Shown piece after piece: positions 24,793 to 33,460 of a DNA stretch of 64,000 bases (position 1 is its first letter; each line of letters opens with the position of its first letter). The stretch spans positions 1-64,000 of the forward strand of contig CANHQR010000003.1 in assembly GCA_947462815.1 (NCBI GenBank). The letters run 5' to 3'. Both the position numbers and the translations under genes were made by a program. The stretch comes from Pseudobdellovibrionaceae bacterium. Its GTDB lineage: Bacteria; Bdellovibrionota; Bdellovibrionia; Bdellovibrionales; JAMPXM01. Below the pieces are notes generated by a model. That model had not been told where the DNA came from. It ran no database searches and saw nothing but the letters and a program-made list of their open reading frames with translations.

Positions 24793-25989
24793 TCATGAAT
24801 ACTCAGTATTAATGTCGACGTACTTCTTCGAGAGGTCACATCCCCAAGCCGTAGCTTCGGCCGAACCACTTTGCATATCGATCTCGACCACAATTTTAGA
24901 CTTCTTCAACAGGGCTTTCACATCGGACTTCTCGAACCTTTGAGGCTGACCCTTCGTAAAGAGGACCTTGCCTTGCATCGTCAAAGTCATGCGCTGAAAA
25001 CACTCGTCGGGCACCTGCTCCGCACCTAACCTCGCTACAATTCGTCCCCAGTTCGGATCTTCGCCATGCATGGCGCATTTAATCAGCGGCGAAACTGTCA
25101 CGCCTCGAGCCGCTCGCCGTGCAATTACCAAATCCGGCGCGCCCTTCACCTGCACTTCGACCAGTTTCGATGCGCCTTCGCCATCGATTGCAATACTTTG
25201 AGCCAAAAGAATCGCCACCTCACGAAGACCGGCATTGAACTTCTTTTCATCTTCCGAGGTACGTAGGGCGACGCCACTGGCTCCATTGGCCAATAAAAAG
25301 ACGGCATCGTTCGTCGATGTGTCACCATCGACGGAGATCATATTGAAGGAGACATCGACAGCGTCCTTCAGCCATGGAGTGACGCGCTCAACAGGCACGA
25401 TCGCGTCGGTTAACAAATACCCGAGCATCGTCGCCATATTCGGATGAATCATCCCCGAGCCCTTGCAAATTCCCGTAATACGAATGGAACCGCCGCTCAA
25501 TTCGATCGTTGTCGTAACTGCTTTCGGAACCAAATCCGTGGTGAGAATCGCCAGCGAAAACTGCTCGGCCGTATCAGTGGCCTTTTCGACAAGTTCAGGA
25601 ATCGCATCGACGATTTTTCGCAGATCGATTTGCGGACCAATCACGCCCGTCGAAGCCGTCAGAACCTCGCGTGGAAAGCACTCCAGTTCCTTGGCGACTT
25701 CAAAGGCCATCTGACGATTGTTCTCAACGCCCTCTGGGCCCGTCGCGGCATTCGCTTGTCCAGAATTGGTAATGATCGCGCGAATCGATGAGCTCGGAAG
25801 CAGGGAGCGACAATACTGAACAGGGGCAGCCGCAAAACGATTCAGGGTGAAGACTCCAGCTCCGACAGCCGGGCGATCCGACAGAATCAAGCCCAAGTCA
25901 GGTCGATAGCGGCGAACACCGCAGTTCACACCAGAAGCGAGGAAGCCTTGAGGCATCGGGGTACGTGCGAGACCGGGACCAGGGGTCAT
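24793..25989 (-). CDS. argJ: Bifunctional ornithine acetyltransferase / N-acetylglutamate synthase ArgJ
   Basis: A protein of 398 residues. ArgJ recycles the acetyl group from N-acetylornithine to glutamate and, in bifunctional forms, makes N-acetylglutamate from acetyl-CoA. The self-cleavage site is within KGSGMIHPNMATMLGYLLTD; the Thr after Ala becomes the catalytic nucleophile of the beta chain (near residue 185). Other marks are TNSGQANAATG (about 70) and DPNWGRIVARLG (about 295). Having ArgJ explains why no argA or argE is needed nearby. Its ATG overlaps the argC stop as ATGA. Confidence 0.97.
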   Translation of the reverse strand: MTPGPGLARTPMPQGFLASGVNCGVRRYRPDLGLILSDRPAVGAGVFTLNRFAAAPVQYCRSLLPSSSIRAIITNSGQANAATGPEGVENNRQMAFEVAKELECFPREVLTASTGVIGPQIDLRKIVDAIPELVEKATDTAEQFSLAILTTDLVPKAVTTTIELSGGSIRITGICKGSGMIHPNMATMLGYLLTDAIVPVERVTPWLKDAVDVSFNMISVDGDTSTNDAVFLLANGASGVALRTSEDEKKFNAGLREVAILLAQSIAIDGEGASKLVEVQVKGAPDLVIARRAARGVTVSPLIKCAMHGEDPNWGRIVARLGAEQVPDECFQRMTLTMQGKVLFTKGQPQRFEKSDVKALLKKSKIVVEIDMQSGSAEATAWGCDLSKKYVDINTEYS

Positions 25990-27146
25990 AGGACACCCTC
26001 CTTATCGAGCAATGAAGTTTCGACCGGCAACCCGAGAGCGCGATTGAAATTTTCAATCGCTTGCGAGGCTGCACCCTTCAACAGATTATCAATCAAAGAA
26101 AACACCACGAGCTGATCGCCTCGCACATGCCAGGCCAGAACCGTACGAGCCGAGCCGACCACTCGCTGGAGTCGCAATTCGGACTCTCGCCCCGCCTCGT
26201 GAAGTGAAGCGAGACGAACCAATTTGTACCCCGAAAAGGCTTCTTGAAAGGCTCCAGCGACTTGAGATTCGCCAACTCCCGCCTGCAACCGCGCATGCAA
26301 GGTGGTGATAATTCCTCGCCGAACCGGAAGAAGATGCGGCACAAAACTAAAATTCACCTCAGCGTATCGCGCTCGATCACCTAATCCCCAAGTGGCTACA
26401 CCCTCACTGATCTCAGGTTCATGCTGATGTCGACCAACACGGTAGGGTAAGCAGCCTCCATCGACCTCCGCAAAGAGCAACCGCTCTTCCGCCTTCTTTC
26501 CCGCTCCGGTCGTACCTGACTTTGCGTCGACCGACATCGAGTCCAAGCGCACAAGACCAGCGCGCAAAAGCGGAATCATCGCCATTTGCACAGCCGTGGC
26601 ATAACAACCGGGGTTTGCAATCAACTTTGAGGCAGGAACTCCTCGAGCAAAAGGGACGAGTCCATAATCGGATTGGAGTAAAAGCTCGGGTTCAGGATGC
26701 GTCTGACCATAATGCTTGAGATGTCGAGCCATTGCATCAGCTTGGCTTGCGCCTTTGAGTCGAAAGCCGCCCGACAGATCGATGACGACGCTCCCCGCCG
26801 CCAACAGTCGAGGCGCCAATTCGATGGAAACCTCGGCCGGCGTCGCTAAAAAAACCACAGCGGTTGGCTGCAGAGAGGACATCGGCAGCCCCGGTAAGGA
26901 CTCGGGCGCTTCAGGCAACAACTCTTGAGGAGAAAAACCCTGCGTCGCGTAGACGGCGACAAGATCGGCTGATGAATGCTTCAAGAGTAGGCGAGTCAGC
27001 TCCGCACCCGAATAGCCACGAGCCCCCACCACACTCACCGGCACGCGAGCTCCGTCGGCTCCCCTGAACAGAGATTGCGCAGGAGATTGCGACGGAACTC
27101 CGCCCAAAGCTCCAGCTGAAGTTGAATTTTCGTGCGGCAAGCTCAC
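25986..27146 (-). CDS. argC: N-acetyl-gamma-glutamyl-phosphate reductase ArgC
   Basis: A protein of 386 residues that reduces N-acetylglutamyl phosphate with NADPH. The Rossmann start is VSVVGARGYSGAELTRLLLKH; the catalytic Cys is in ANPGCYATAVQMA; a His-containing segment LPYRVGRHQHEPEIS follows. The start is set at GTG 27146, not the ATG at 27173. GGAGGG lies seven bases before the GTG, whereas the ATG sits inside the operator repeats close to the predicted transcription start and has no Shine-Dalgarno. About 35 residues before the Rossmann fold are extra compared with most ArgC. First gene of argC-J-B-F-R. Confidence 0.95.
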   Translation of the reverse strand: MSLPHENSTSAGALGGVPSQSPAQSLFRGADGARVPVSVVGARGYSGAELTRLLLKHSSADLVAVYATQGFSPQELLPEAPESLPGLPMSSLQPTAVVFLATPAEVSIELAPRLLAAGSVVIDLSGGFRLKGASQADAMARHLKHYGQTHPEPELLLQSDYGLVPFARGVPASKLIANPGCYATAVQMAMIPLLRAGLVRLDSMSVDAKSGTTGAGKKAEERLLFAEVDGGCLPYRVGRHQHEPEISEGVATWGLGDRARYAEVNFSFVPHLLPVRRGIITTLHARLQAGVGESQVAGAFQEAFSGYKLVRLASLHEAGRESELRLQRVVGSARTVLAWHVRGDQLVVFSLIDNLLKGAASQAIENFNRALGLPVETSLLDKEGVL

Positions 27147-27153
27147 GGCTCGG

Positions 27154-27159
27154 CCCTCC
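27154..27159 (-). promoter_or_regulatory. Shine-Dalgarno that fixes the argC start at GTG
   Basis: GGAGGG on the minus strand, seven bases upstream of GTG at 27146. It is downstream of the in-frame ATG at 27173, so that ATG cannot use it. Confidence 0.7.
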
Positions 27160-27190
27160 GGCTTTATGCACATTTATGCACTGATAATGC

Positions 27191-27220
27191 ATAATAATGC
27201 TTGATTTAATGAGACGTCAA
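27191..27220 (-). promoter_or_regulatory. Promoter of argC-J-B-F-R
   Basis: On the minus strand TTGACG (27220-27215), 18 bases, then TATTAT (27196-27191); each hexamer matches the sigma-70 consensus at 5 of 6 positions. Transcription should start near 27184, about 38 bases before the GTG start of argC. The -10 lies inside an ArgR-box-like repeat. Confidence 0.6.
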
Positions 27221-27230
27221 TGCATATATT
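27201..27230 (+). promoter_or_regulatory. Promoter of argG-H
   Basis: TTGATT (27201-27206), 18 bases, then TATATT (27225-27230; 5 of 6 consensus). It overlaps the argC promoter on the other strand and its -10 is within an ArgR-box-like repeat. The resulting leader before argG would be about 125 bases. Confidence 0.5.
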
Positions 27231-27360
27231 GAGGCTGTTTGCATAATATTGCAGCACCTCTGATGTCGACGGACGCAACCGCCCGGCGATATCGGAACAT
27301 CCGATCTGCGATTTAGCCGGCGACCTCTGCAAGTGGACGCCGTACGCAAAGGAGCCCATT

Positions 27361-28596
27361 GTGATCGCCCATTCTTCGTCCCCCGCAAAACCCAAAGGAA
27401 AGAAAGTCGTCCTCGTCTATTCCGGCGGACTCGACACCTCAATTTGCATACCCATGATGCGCGAGGATTACGGCTATGAAGAGGTCATCACCGTCACGGT
27501 CGACGTGGGACAACCGCAGGCCGACATCGATCAGGCCGCTGAAAAAGCAGCGGCCATGAAGACCAAGCATTTTACCGTCGACGCCAAAGAAGAATTCGCA
27601 CGGGATTTTTGCTTCGCCGCCCTCAAGGCAAATGGAGACTACCAAGGCTATCCGATGAGCACCTCCATCGCGCGTCCCATCATCGCGGCAAAGGCTGCAG
27701 AAGTCGCGATTCGCGAGGGCGCCAAGGCCTTTGCCCACGGCTGTACCGGCAAAGGCAACGATCAATTTCGCATCGAGTACACTCTGCGTAGCATGATTCC
27801 CGATTGCGAGATCCACGCTCCCATTCGCGAACGCAACCTGACGCGAACTTGGGAAATTGAATACGCTCAGAAGAAAGGTGTGCCGATTCAACAATCTCTC
27901 ACCAAAATCTGGTCCATCGACGAAAACCTTTGGGGTCGATCCATCGAAGGCGGCCGCCTTGAAGAGCCCAACTTCGCTCCGCCGGAAGAGATTTTCCAAT
28001 GGACGAAATCTTCCGACGCCGCCCGCTCCGAGAAGACCAACTTGGTCGTCAGCTTCATCGAAGGCGTGCCCGTCGCGATCAACGGCGAGAAGATGACTCC
28101 CGCAAAGCTGATCATCACGCTGAACTCCATCGCCGGCGAGAACGGGATCGGACGCATCGATGTCATGGAGGACCGAATGCTCGGCCTCAAAGTCCGCGAG
28201 AACTACGAATGCCCCGCTGCGACTGTTCTGCTCAAAGCTCACGCCGCGATTGAAGCCCTCGTCCTCACGCGCGAGGAGCTGCGCTTTAAGAAGCTTGTGG
28301 ACCTCGAGTGGTCGCGCATGGCCTACGAAGGACTTTGGTTTGATCCACTCAAGGCGGATCTCGAGGCCTTCATCAATAAGACTCAAGAGCGATTGACGGG
28401 CGACGTTCGCCTCACCCTTCACAAAGGCTCCGTAACTGTCACGGGCCGGGAAAGCTCGTGGGCTCTTTACAGCGAGGATCTAGCGAGTTTCGACACCACG
28501 ACCTTTGATCAACGTGAGTCGACAGGTTGGGTGAAAAACTTCGGTCTGCAGTCTCGCATGTATCAAGCCTTGGTCGCGAAGCACGGAAAGAAGTAA
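27361..28596 (+). CDS. argG: Argininosuccinate synthase ArgG
   Basis: A protein of 411 residues joining citrulline and aspartate with ATP. The PP-loop is VLVYSGGLDTSICIPMM (about residues 17-33); other family marks are AFAHGCTGKGNDQFR (about 120-135) and KIWSIDENLWGRSIEGG (about 180-197). Translation starts at GTG 27361 with AAAGGAG upstream. It is divergent from argC and 11 bp ahead of argH, so argGH form one unit controlled by the shared ArgR-box region. Confidence 0.97.
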   Translation: MIAHSSSPAKPKGKKVVLVYSGGLDTSICIPMMREDYGYEEVITVTVDVGQPQADIDQAAEKAAAMKTKHFTVDAKEEFARDFCFAALKANGDYQGYPMSTSIARPIIAAKAAEVAIREGAKAFAHGCTGKGNDQFRIEYTLRSMIPDCEIHAPIRERNLTRTWEIEYAQKKGVPIQQSLTKIWSIDENLWGRSIEGGRLEEPNFAPPEEIFQWTKSSDAARSEKTNLVVSFIEGVPVAINGEKMTPAKLIITLNSIAGENGIGRIDVMEDRMLGLKVRENYECPAATVLLKAHAAIEALVLTREELRFKKLVDLEWSRMAYEGLWFDPLKADLEAFINKTQERLTGDVRLTLHKGSVTVTGRESSWALYSEDLASFDTTTFDQRESTGWVKNFGLQSRMYQALVAKHGKK

Positions 28597-28607
28597 GGAG
28601 CTCAAGC

Positions 28608-30035
28608 GTGTCAAAGCCTTTGGGTCAAGGATACGATCAACGACTTTGGGGGGGCCGCTTTGCGAGCGGCCCGAGTGAAGACACCTTGGCCTTCACCACG
28701 TCGATTGGAATCGACTGGCGGCTCTGGCGTGCGGACATCGACGCATCGATCGCTCATGCGCAAATGTTGGGCCAACAACACATTATCACTTCAGATGAAG
28801 CCCGACTGCTGACAAAAGGCCTTGAAGCCGTGGCCCAAGAGTTTGAGACACAAATGGCCGCTGGACAGTGGCCATTTCCTGCGCACGCCGAAGATGTCCA
28901 TTCGGTTATCGAGCTTCGGCTCCGTGATCGAGTTGGCTCTGTCGCAGGTAAGCTTCACACAGCTCGCAGCCGCAACGATCAAGTGGTGACGGCATTTCGC
29001 CTGACCTTGATCCGCGAGGGTGCGGCTCTCCGCTCTGAGCTACGATCCCTTCAGCAGACTCTGCTCCGGCGAGCCGAGACCGAACTGGAAACATGGCTAC
29101 CAGGACTCACGCACATTCAACACGCTCAACCCGTCAGCTTGGCTCACCACTTGCTGGCCTATTTTTGGATGCTCGAACGCGACCACTCGCGACTGCGAGA
29201 TTGGGACCAAAGAACTCGGGTCAATCCCTTGGGATCCGCGGCCCTCGCCGGCACCTCATTTCCGATCGATCGGCAAGCGACCACTCAGTCGCTTGGATTC
29301 CATCGACCAAGTGAAAACTCCATGGACGCCGTCAGCGATCGCGACTTCGCGATCGAGCTCACCAGTGCACTTTCCTTGGTGGCTCTGCATCTCTCGCGCA
29401 TGGCGGAGGAGCTCACCTATTGGTCATCTCCCGAGTTCGGCTTTATCGAACTCAATGACGAAGTGACGACCGGCTCCAGTATTATGCCTCAGAAAAAGAA
29501 TCCCGACGTCGCTGAGCTGATCCGCGGTCGAGCCGGTCGAGCCCTCGGCGCCTGGATTCAATTGGCGACCATGATGAAAGCGCTACCGCTCGCTTACAAT
29601 CGCGATCAACAAGAAGACAAGGAACCGGTGTTTTATGCACTGGACAGCGTGCGCGCCTCGCTTCGCCTCAGTGATCGCATGTTGACGGATGTGGAGTTCA
29701 AACGTGAGCGCATGGCCCAAGCCCTACGCGGCGACTTTTCGAACGCCACGGATCTGGCCGATGCCCTGGCCAAGCAAGGTCTACCCTTCCGAGAAGCTCA
29801 TGAAATTGCCGGCCATGTGGTGCGCTGGTGTTTGGAAAACAAGCGATCTCTTGAGTCGCTCTCGCTCAGCGAGCTCCAGAAGCTCGATGTCCGCTTTGAT
29901 GAACAGACGCGACTCGCTCTCCAGCATGATCGCGTGGCAAGAGCGCGCACCTCGGAAGGTGGAACGGCTCCCGAAGCAGTACGTGCGCAAATTGAAAAGG
30001 CACGCGCCACTCTGCAGAGCTCAACGACATCCTGA
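28608..30035 (+). CDS. argH: Argininosuccinate lyase ArgH
   Basis: A protein of 475 residues cleaving argininosuccinate to arginine and fumarate. It belongs to the fumarase/aspartase superfamily: LWGGRFASGPSEDTLAFTTS near the start, HTARSRNDQV (about 125-135), LPGLTHIQHAQPVS, and the signature GSSIMPQKKNPDVAEL (about 290-305) whose Ser is the catalytic base region. The start is GTG 28608 with AAGGAG directly after the argG stop; the longer frame from 28527 overlaps argG by 70 bp and is rejected. Confidence 0.97.
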   Translation: MSKPLGQGYDQRLWGGRFASGPSEDTLAFTTSIGIDWRLWRADIDASIAHAQMLGQQHIITSDEARLLTKGLEAVAQEFETQMAAGQWPFPAHAEDVHSVIELRLRDRVGSVAGKLHTARSRNDQVVTAFRLTLIREGAALRSELRSLQQTLLRRAETELETWLPGLTHIQHAQPVSLAHHLLAYFWMLERDHSRLRDWDQRTRVNPLGSAALAGTSFPIDRQATTQSLGFHRPSENSMDAVSDRDFAIELTSALSLVALHLSRMAEELTYWSSPEFGFIELNDEVTTGSSIMPQKKNPDVAELIRGRAGRALGAWIQLATMMKALPLAYNRDQQEDKEPVFYALDSVRASLRLSDRMLTDVEFKRERMAQALRGDFSNATDLADALAKQGLPFREAHEIAGHVVRWCLENKRSLESLSLSELQKLDVRFDEQTRLALQHDRVARARTSEGGTAPEAVRAQIEKARATLQSSTTS

Positions 30036-30057
30036 ACGTGAGGCCAAGCCAAATCCC

Positions 30058-30642
30058 TTATGGGCTTTGCGGTTTCACATGCTCGGCAATGCGACCGGCT
30101 AATCCGAATCCGCCCGTCGACAGTCGAATGATCTTCCCACTTGAATCAACCAGAGCCACTGTGGGAGTTCCAGACACCTGAACCTGGCGAGCCAAATCCA
30201 ACTTGGGATCAAAGAGGACGGGCACACTCGTCGGTGCTCTCTGGAGATGCGCGCGCAATGCGGCCTCCGTCTCATCCATACTCACGGCGAACACTCGCTC
30301 ACTATCCAACTCTCCAGCTTTAATCTTCGATTCCAGAGAGTCGAGGAGCGAGTGACAAGGCCCACACCAAGACGCCCAAAAAATAAAGGCGCGCGCCGTT
30401 CCCGTACCCCGTCCATCAACACTCGCATCGGACTCCACTTTGACTGGCAAGACTCCCACTTCTCCGAGCCGAGAGATCTCGACCGTCTTAAACTGCATGC
30501 CTTCCAGTTTGGCGTTATTACGTGCGGCAGAAAACAAGGTCCAGGCCATGAAGCCGCCGTAAGCCAGTGCGATTACGAAGCCGATGTTGGAGAGGCGGCG
30601 GAACCAAATCGCCATCTTCATGCGCGGATCCGTCGGCTTCAT
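30058..30642 (-). CDS. Membrane-anchored TlpA/ResA-like thioredoxin
   Basis: A protein of 194 residues. One N-terminal membrane helix (about 18-36) anchors a periplasmic thioredoxin domain with active site FWASWCGPCHSLLDSL (CxxC, about residues 90-93) and the cis-proline loop VSGTPTVAL (about 157). It likely reduces disulfides of exported proteins or cytochrome c apoproteins, as TlpA/ResA do. It overlaps the queF stop as ATGA, so it is translationally coupled to queF, a pairing with no obvious functional reason. Convergent with argH, 22 bp between stops and no terminator visible. Confidence 0.88.
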   Translation of the reverse strand: MKPTDPRMKMAIWFRRLSNIGFVIALAYGGFMAWTLFSAARNNAKLEGMQFKTVEISRLGEVGVLPVKVESDASVDGRGTGTARAFIFWASWCGPCHSLLDSLESKIKAGELDSERVFAVSMDETEAALRAHLQRAPTSVPVLFDPKLDLARQVQVSGTPTVALVDSSGKIIRLSTGGFGLAGRIAEHVKPQSP

Positions 30643-31163
30643 ACTTGGGCCTTCTTGTGATCCGCCGTAACGACAGTGTGGATATTGCCGCGAACTGTAA
30701 AGTCACCCACGACTGTGATTTCATGCGGATCCAAGAGATCGACCAGATCCTGCAAAATCACATTGGTGACATCTTCGTGAAAGACCTTCTTATTGCGAAA
30801 GCCATTGATGTAAAGTTTTAACGATTTCAATTCCACACACCATTGGTCGGGAACAACACGAATCTTGATGGTGGCGAAGTCAGGGAATCCTGAGCGCGGA
30901 CATAAGCAAGTGAACTCCGGGCAGGTGAAGTCAATGGTGTACCGACGCACCAAAGTGCGATTCGGAAACCGCTCGAGTTGGTTCTCCTCAATCGCTATTT
31001 CGCCGTACAGCTTTTCGCCCTTCGCAGGTCCAAGTCCCGACTCACGGGCTGGCACTTTGGCTTCCTTGAAGCTTTGGCGCTTCGCTACGGACGAGCCACG
31101 ATGCTTCGTGGACGAGGATATTACGGTTTTAGAAGTCTTAGCGGATGTCGATTTTTTGCTCAT
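30639..31163 (-). CDS. queF: NADPH-dependent 7-cyano-7-deazaguanine reductase QueF
   Basis: A protein of 174 residues. QueF reduces the nitrile preQ0 to preQ1 in queuosine synthesis. The core (about 60-170) shows the short YkvM-type form: CPEFTCLCPRSGFPDFATI with the catalytic Cys, the QueF signature ELKSLKLYINGFRN, and VFHEDVTNVILQDL. The first 50 residues are an additional Lys/Ser/Thr-rich tail. No strong Shine-Dalgarno is seen. A short hairpin (31192-31206) lies in the 52 bp between the serpin stop and this start. Other queuosine genes are not in the window. Confidence 0.93.
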   Translation of the reverse strand: MSKKSTSAKTSKTVISSSTKHRGSSVAKRQSFKEAKVPARESGLGPAKGEKLYGEIAIEENQLERFPNRTLVRRYTIDFTCPEFTCLCPRSGFPDFATIKIRVVPDQWCVELKSLKLYINGFRNKKVFHEDVTNVILQDLVDLLDPHEITVVGDFTVRGNIHTVVTADHKKAQV

Positions 31164-31215
31164 GGCGAAGAGTTAACAAATCTAGCCCTGTCTTTCACTC
31201 TGAAAGTGTAGGATT

Positions 31216-32418
31216 TCAAGGCTTTGCAAAGCGACCCGAGAAGGCCCAAGTCCGCGTACTCTGATCGAAGACAAAATAGAGAAAGGGCCGAGTCAGATGA
31301 AATTCTTTAGGTGGCGCCGCAGGCGCCCCTCTCGGGGCCGCCATCATGGTCGCTGCCGCCGCCTCAGTTCCTTGCTCATCCACACGAATCAGGGCCTGGT
31401 GAATCATCCGAGAAAGCTCGAGCTCTTTTTGCCCTATCCGCGAAAAATCTCCCTTGCGGGGAAACCCCAAATCGACGACGGCTTGATCCATAGCGGATCG
31501 CCACGAGTGTTCAAACTTAGGAAGTTTCAGCCAAACCCGACTCGGCTGGGCGAGGCCGATCCATCGCTGCAAATCAGTCGCCGAAATTCGCGACTCAAAC
31601 TCCTCAAGACTCAAACCCTCGCGAGGCAAGACCAGCACCATGGCGGCCTGTCGCCCGAGGTAATCGACGATGAGGACCTGCACGTCTTGGCCTTCAAAAA
31701 TGGAGTATTCGCCGGACCGATTCATGAACTTCGTCTTCACGCGCTCTTTGGGTCCCACTCGGAATACATCTTCGTGAGTTGCGTCGAGATCAAATGGATC
31801 TTCCCACTGGGCTCTAAAGTAGACCGCACTCAAAAGAATGAGACTTGCGCCCTGCAGATCCGATTCTTCCACCAAACGAGGAATCAGGCCCCGAGTTTTC
31901 TCCTTCACCCAAGTGTTCACTCGTTTGGTCAGCTCCGCCAACGGATGAAATGCGGCGATCTCAATCTTGGCCTTATAGAGATCGGTCGCCAGCTTCTGGT
32001 AGGATGCGGGAACCGCTTGCTTTTGACCGTCGTGATGGTCGCCGCGTTCGATCAGGATTTGCTTGGCCGTCTCCACGTCGAGCTTTGACCAAGGCAACTC
32101 CCACCTGTCGGCCTGTGCCACTAACCCTAAAGCTCGTGCAGCACGCTCGCGCGTCTCGCCTGTGGCGCCCTCGTAGTACAGCGCCATCAGCGAAAGAGCA
32201 TCCGAAGGAGACCACACCAGGTTTCCCCGGGGAGCCATCTGACGCTGTAGCCCCCACGCTAAATCATTCAACCCATTCAGAGAGGGAGTGGCTGCACTTG
32301 TCTGTGGACGCGTGGGTGCGGAGCTCGATTGTGCCTCGGCTGTCGTCGCAGATCCCAGCGACACGATCGGGGCGAGAATCGATGCGACGGCATTAAAAGG
32401 CGATTGCCAGGACTTCAC
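31216..32418 (-). CDS. Secreted serpin (serine protease inhibitor)
   Basis: A protein of 400 residues with a signal peptide ending ATTAEAQ (about residue 30). Serpin marks: LVWSPSDALSLMALYYEGA, LILLSAVYFRAQWEDPFD, MVLVLPREGLSLEEFE, LKLPKFEHSW and the end FLYFVFDQSTRTWAFSGRF. The reactive-centre hinge GTEAAAAT matches inhibitory serpins (P15-P8). Counting from it puts Gly at P1 in PRG-A, with an Arg beside it; the loop is about three residues longer than in antitrypsin. It is likely a suicide inhibitor of serine or cysteine proteases in the periplasm or outside. GTG start with GAGG six bases upstream. Confidence 0.93.
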   Translation of the reverse strand: MKSWQSPFNAVASILAPIVSLGSATTAEAQSSSAPTRPQTSAATPSLNGLNDLAWGLQRQMAPRGNLVWSPSDALSLMALYYEGATGETRERAARALGLVAQADRWELPWSKLDVETAKQILIERGDHHDGQKQAVPASYQKLATDLYKAKIEIAAFHPLAELTKRVNTWVKEKTRGLIPRLVEESDLQGASLILLSAVYFRAQWEDPFDLDATHEDVFRVGPKERVKTKFMNRSGEYSIFEGQDVQVLIVDYLGRQAAMVLVLPREGLSLEEFESRISATDLQRWIGLAQPSRVWLKLPKFEHSWRSAMDQAVVDLGFPRKGDFSRIGQKELELSRMIHQALIRVDEQGTEAAAATMMAAPRGAPAAPPKEFHLTRPFLYFVFDQSTRTWAFSGRFAKP

Positions 32419-32467
32419 AACTCACCTCAACGCTCAAGATACGGCTTTCATCCTTCGGCCCGAGAGC

Positions 32468-33460
32468 TCAACCCACAAACACGATCCGCGATCCAAACGG
32501 ATCCATTTTAAAACTCACTCTTCGCAGTTCCCTAAGCTCGGCCGTCACAACCGCCTGGCGATCGGGTTCACAAAGCAACAGAAGGAATCCACCGCCTCCG
32601 GCCCCCAAAATTTTACCGCCAACTGCACCGGCTCGCCGAGCTCGCTCGTACCAATCATCAATGGGCCCCACCGAGATGCCGCTCGCCAGCGTCTTTTTGA
32701 GCTCCCAGCCTTCATGCAAGAGCTCCGCGGATTGCCGCACCGGCGCACCTGCCTCCAGCAAAGTTTTCATTCTCACAGCTAGCCCACGCATCGCCCGCAA
32801 TGTATCGCGCTTCTGATCCGTTTTGGCCTTCTGCTCCTGCAGAACGCCGCTCGCCGATCGAGTGACACCGGTATAAAAAACTAACATTGAGGCCTCGAGC
32901 GCCCGCTTGGTCTCATCTGTGCAAATAACCGGCTCTGCCAAAACTTCACCCGTCGGCAAAAATCGAATGAATCGCAGTCCACCAAAGGCTGCGGCGTATT
33001 GATCCTGTTTGCCGATCGGCTCCTGCAAATCCTCAATCTCGATGGCGCAAGCTTCACGCGCTAAGTCTTCAGCCGACTGAAACTCTCCAAGGTGGCCCTT
33101 CAAGGCGTGCAGTAGAGCCACCGTAAAACTCGACGAAGACCCCAGCCCGGTGCCGGAAGGAATATCCGCCATCGAAAGGATCTCGAGCCCGCGGCCATCG
33201 TTTTTCGCGCGCGCCCGATCGCCATACTTTTCTAACACGCGCCGAAAGATTTTGTGTTCGATCTCCGCCGTTTCCCGAACAATCTCCGTCCGCGAATAGG
33301 CCAAGCGAAAAGATTCATCGAAGCGGTTATTCACTGTGATGTGCATGTACTTATCGATGGACGTCGACAACACAGCACCCTCTTCTTCACGATAAAACGA
33401 AGGCAAATCGGTGCCGCCTCCTAAGAAGCTCACGCGAAACGGCGTTCGTGAGATGATCAT
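32468..33460 (-). CDS. hddA: D-glycero-D-manno-heptose 7-phosphate kinase HddA (GHMP kinase)
   Basis: A protein of 330 residues of the GHMP kinase family. It starts RTPFRVSFLGGGTDLP, has the ATP loop DIPSGTGLGSSSSFTVALLH (about 99-118), PIGKQDQYAAAFGG, and the C-terminal motif GGKILGAGGGGFLLLL. These fit HddA, which phosphorylates heptose 7-phosphate at C1 on the way to GDP-D-glycero-alpha-D-manno-heptose for S-layer, capsule or LPS. It overlaps the hddC-like gene (ATGA at 33457-33460), its pathway partner. gmhA and gmhB are not in the window. Related fucose/L-arabinose GHMP kinases cannot be excluded. Confidence 0.88.
   Translation of the reverse strand: MIISRTPFRVSFLGGGTDLPSFYREEEGAVLSTSIDKYMHITVNNRFDESFRLAYSRTEIVRETAEIEHKIFRRVLEKYGDRARAKNDGRGLEILSMADIPSGTGLGSSSSFTVALLHALKGHLGEFQSAEDLAREACAIEIEDLQEPIGKQDQYAAAFGGLRFIRFLPTGEVLAEPVICTDETKRALEASMLVFYTGVTRSASGVLQEQKAKTDQKRDTLRAMRGLAVRMKTLLEAGAPVRQSAELLHEGWELKKTLASGISVGPIDDWYERARRAGAVGGKILGAGGGGFLLLLCEPDRQAVVTAELRELRRVSFKMDPFGSRIVFVG

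Larger units (their letters stand above)
27163..27253. promoter_or_regulatory. Cluster of ArgR-box-like repeats between argC and argG
   Basis: The 90 bp hold repeated TGCA half-sites in an AT-rich context: TTTATGCA at 27163 and 27173, ATAATGCATAATAATGC at 27184-27200, AATGCATATATT at 27219-27230, and the near-perfect palindrome TTTGCATAATATTGCA at 27238-27253. These resemble 18-bp ARG boxes bound by ArgR hexamers. argR is encoded in the same cluster. The repeats cover both divergent core promoters, so arginine-dependent repression of both operons is expected. Confidence 0.8.

Noticed and set aside
24762-24893. Longer argB start inside argJ
   Set aside because: The upstream 44 codons overlap argJ and lack a ribosome binding site; a well-spaced GGAG precedes the ATG at 24761.
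27439-28422. Minus-strand open frame of 327 residues opposite argG
   Set aside because: ArgG has every expected motif on the plus strand; the antisense frame is long only because codon bias suppresses stops.
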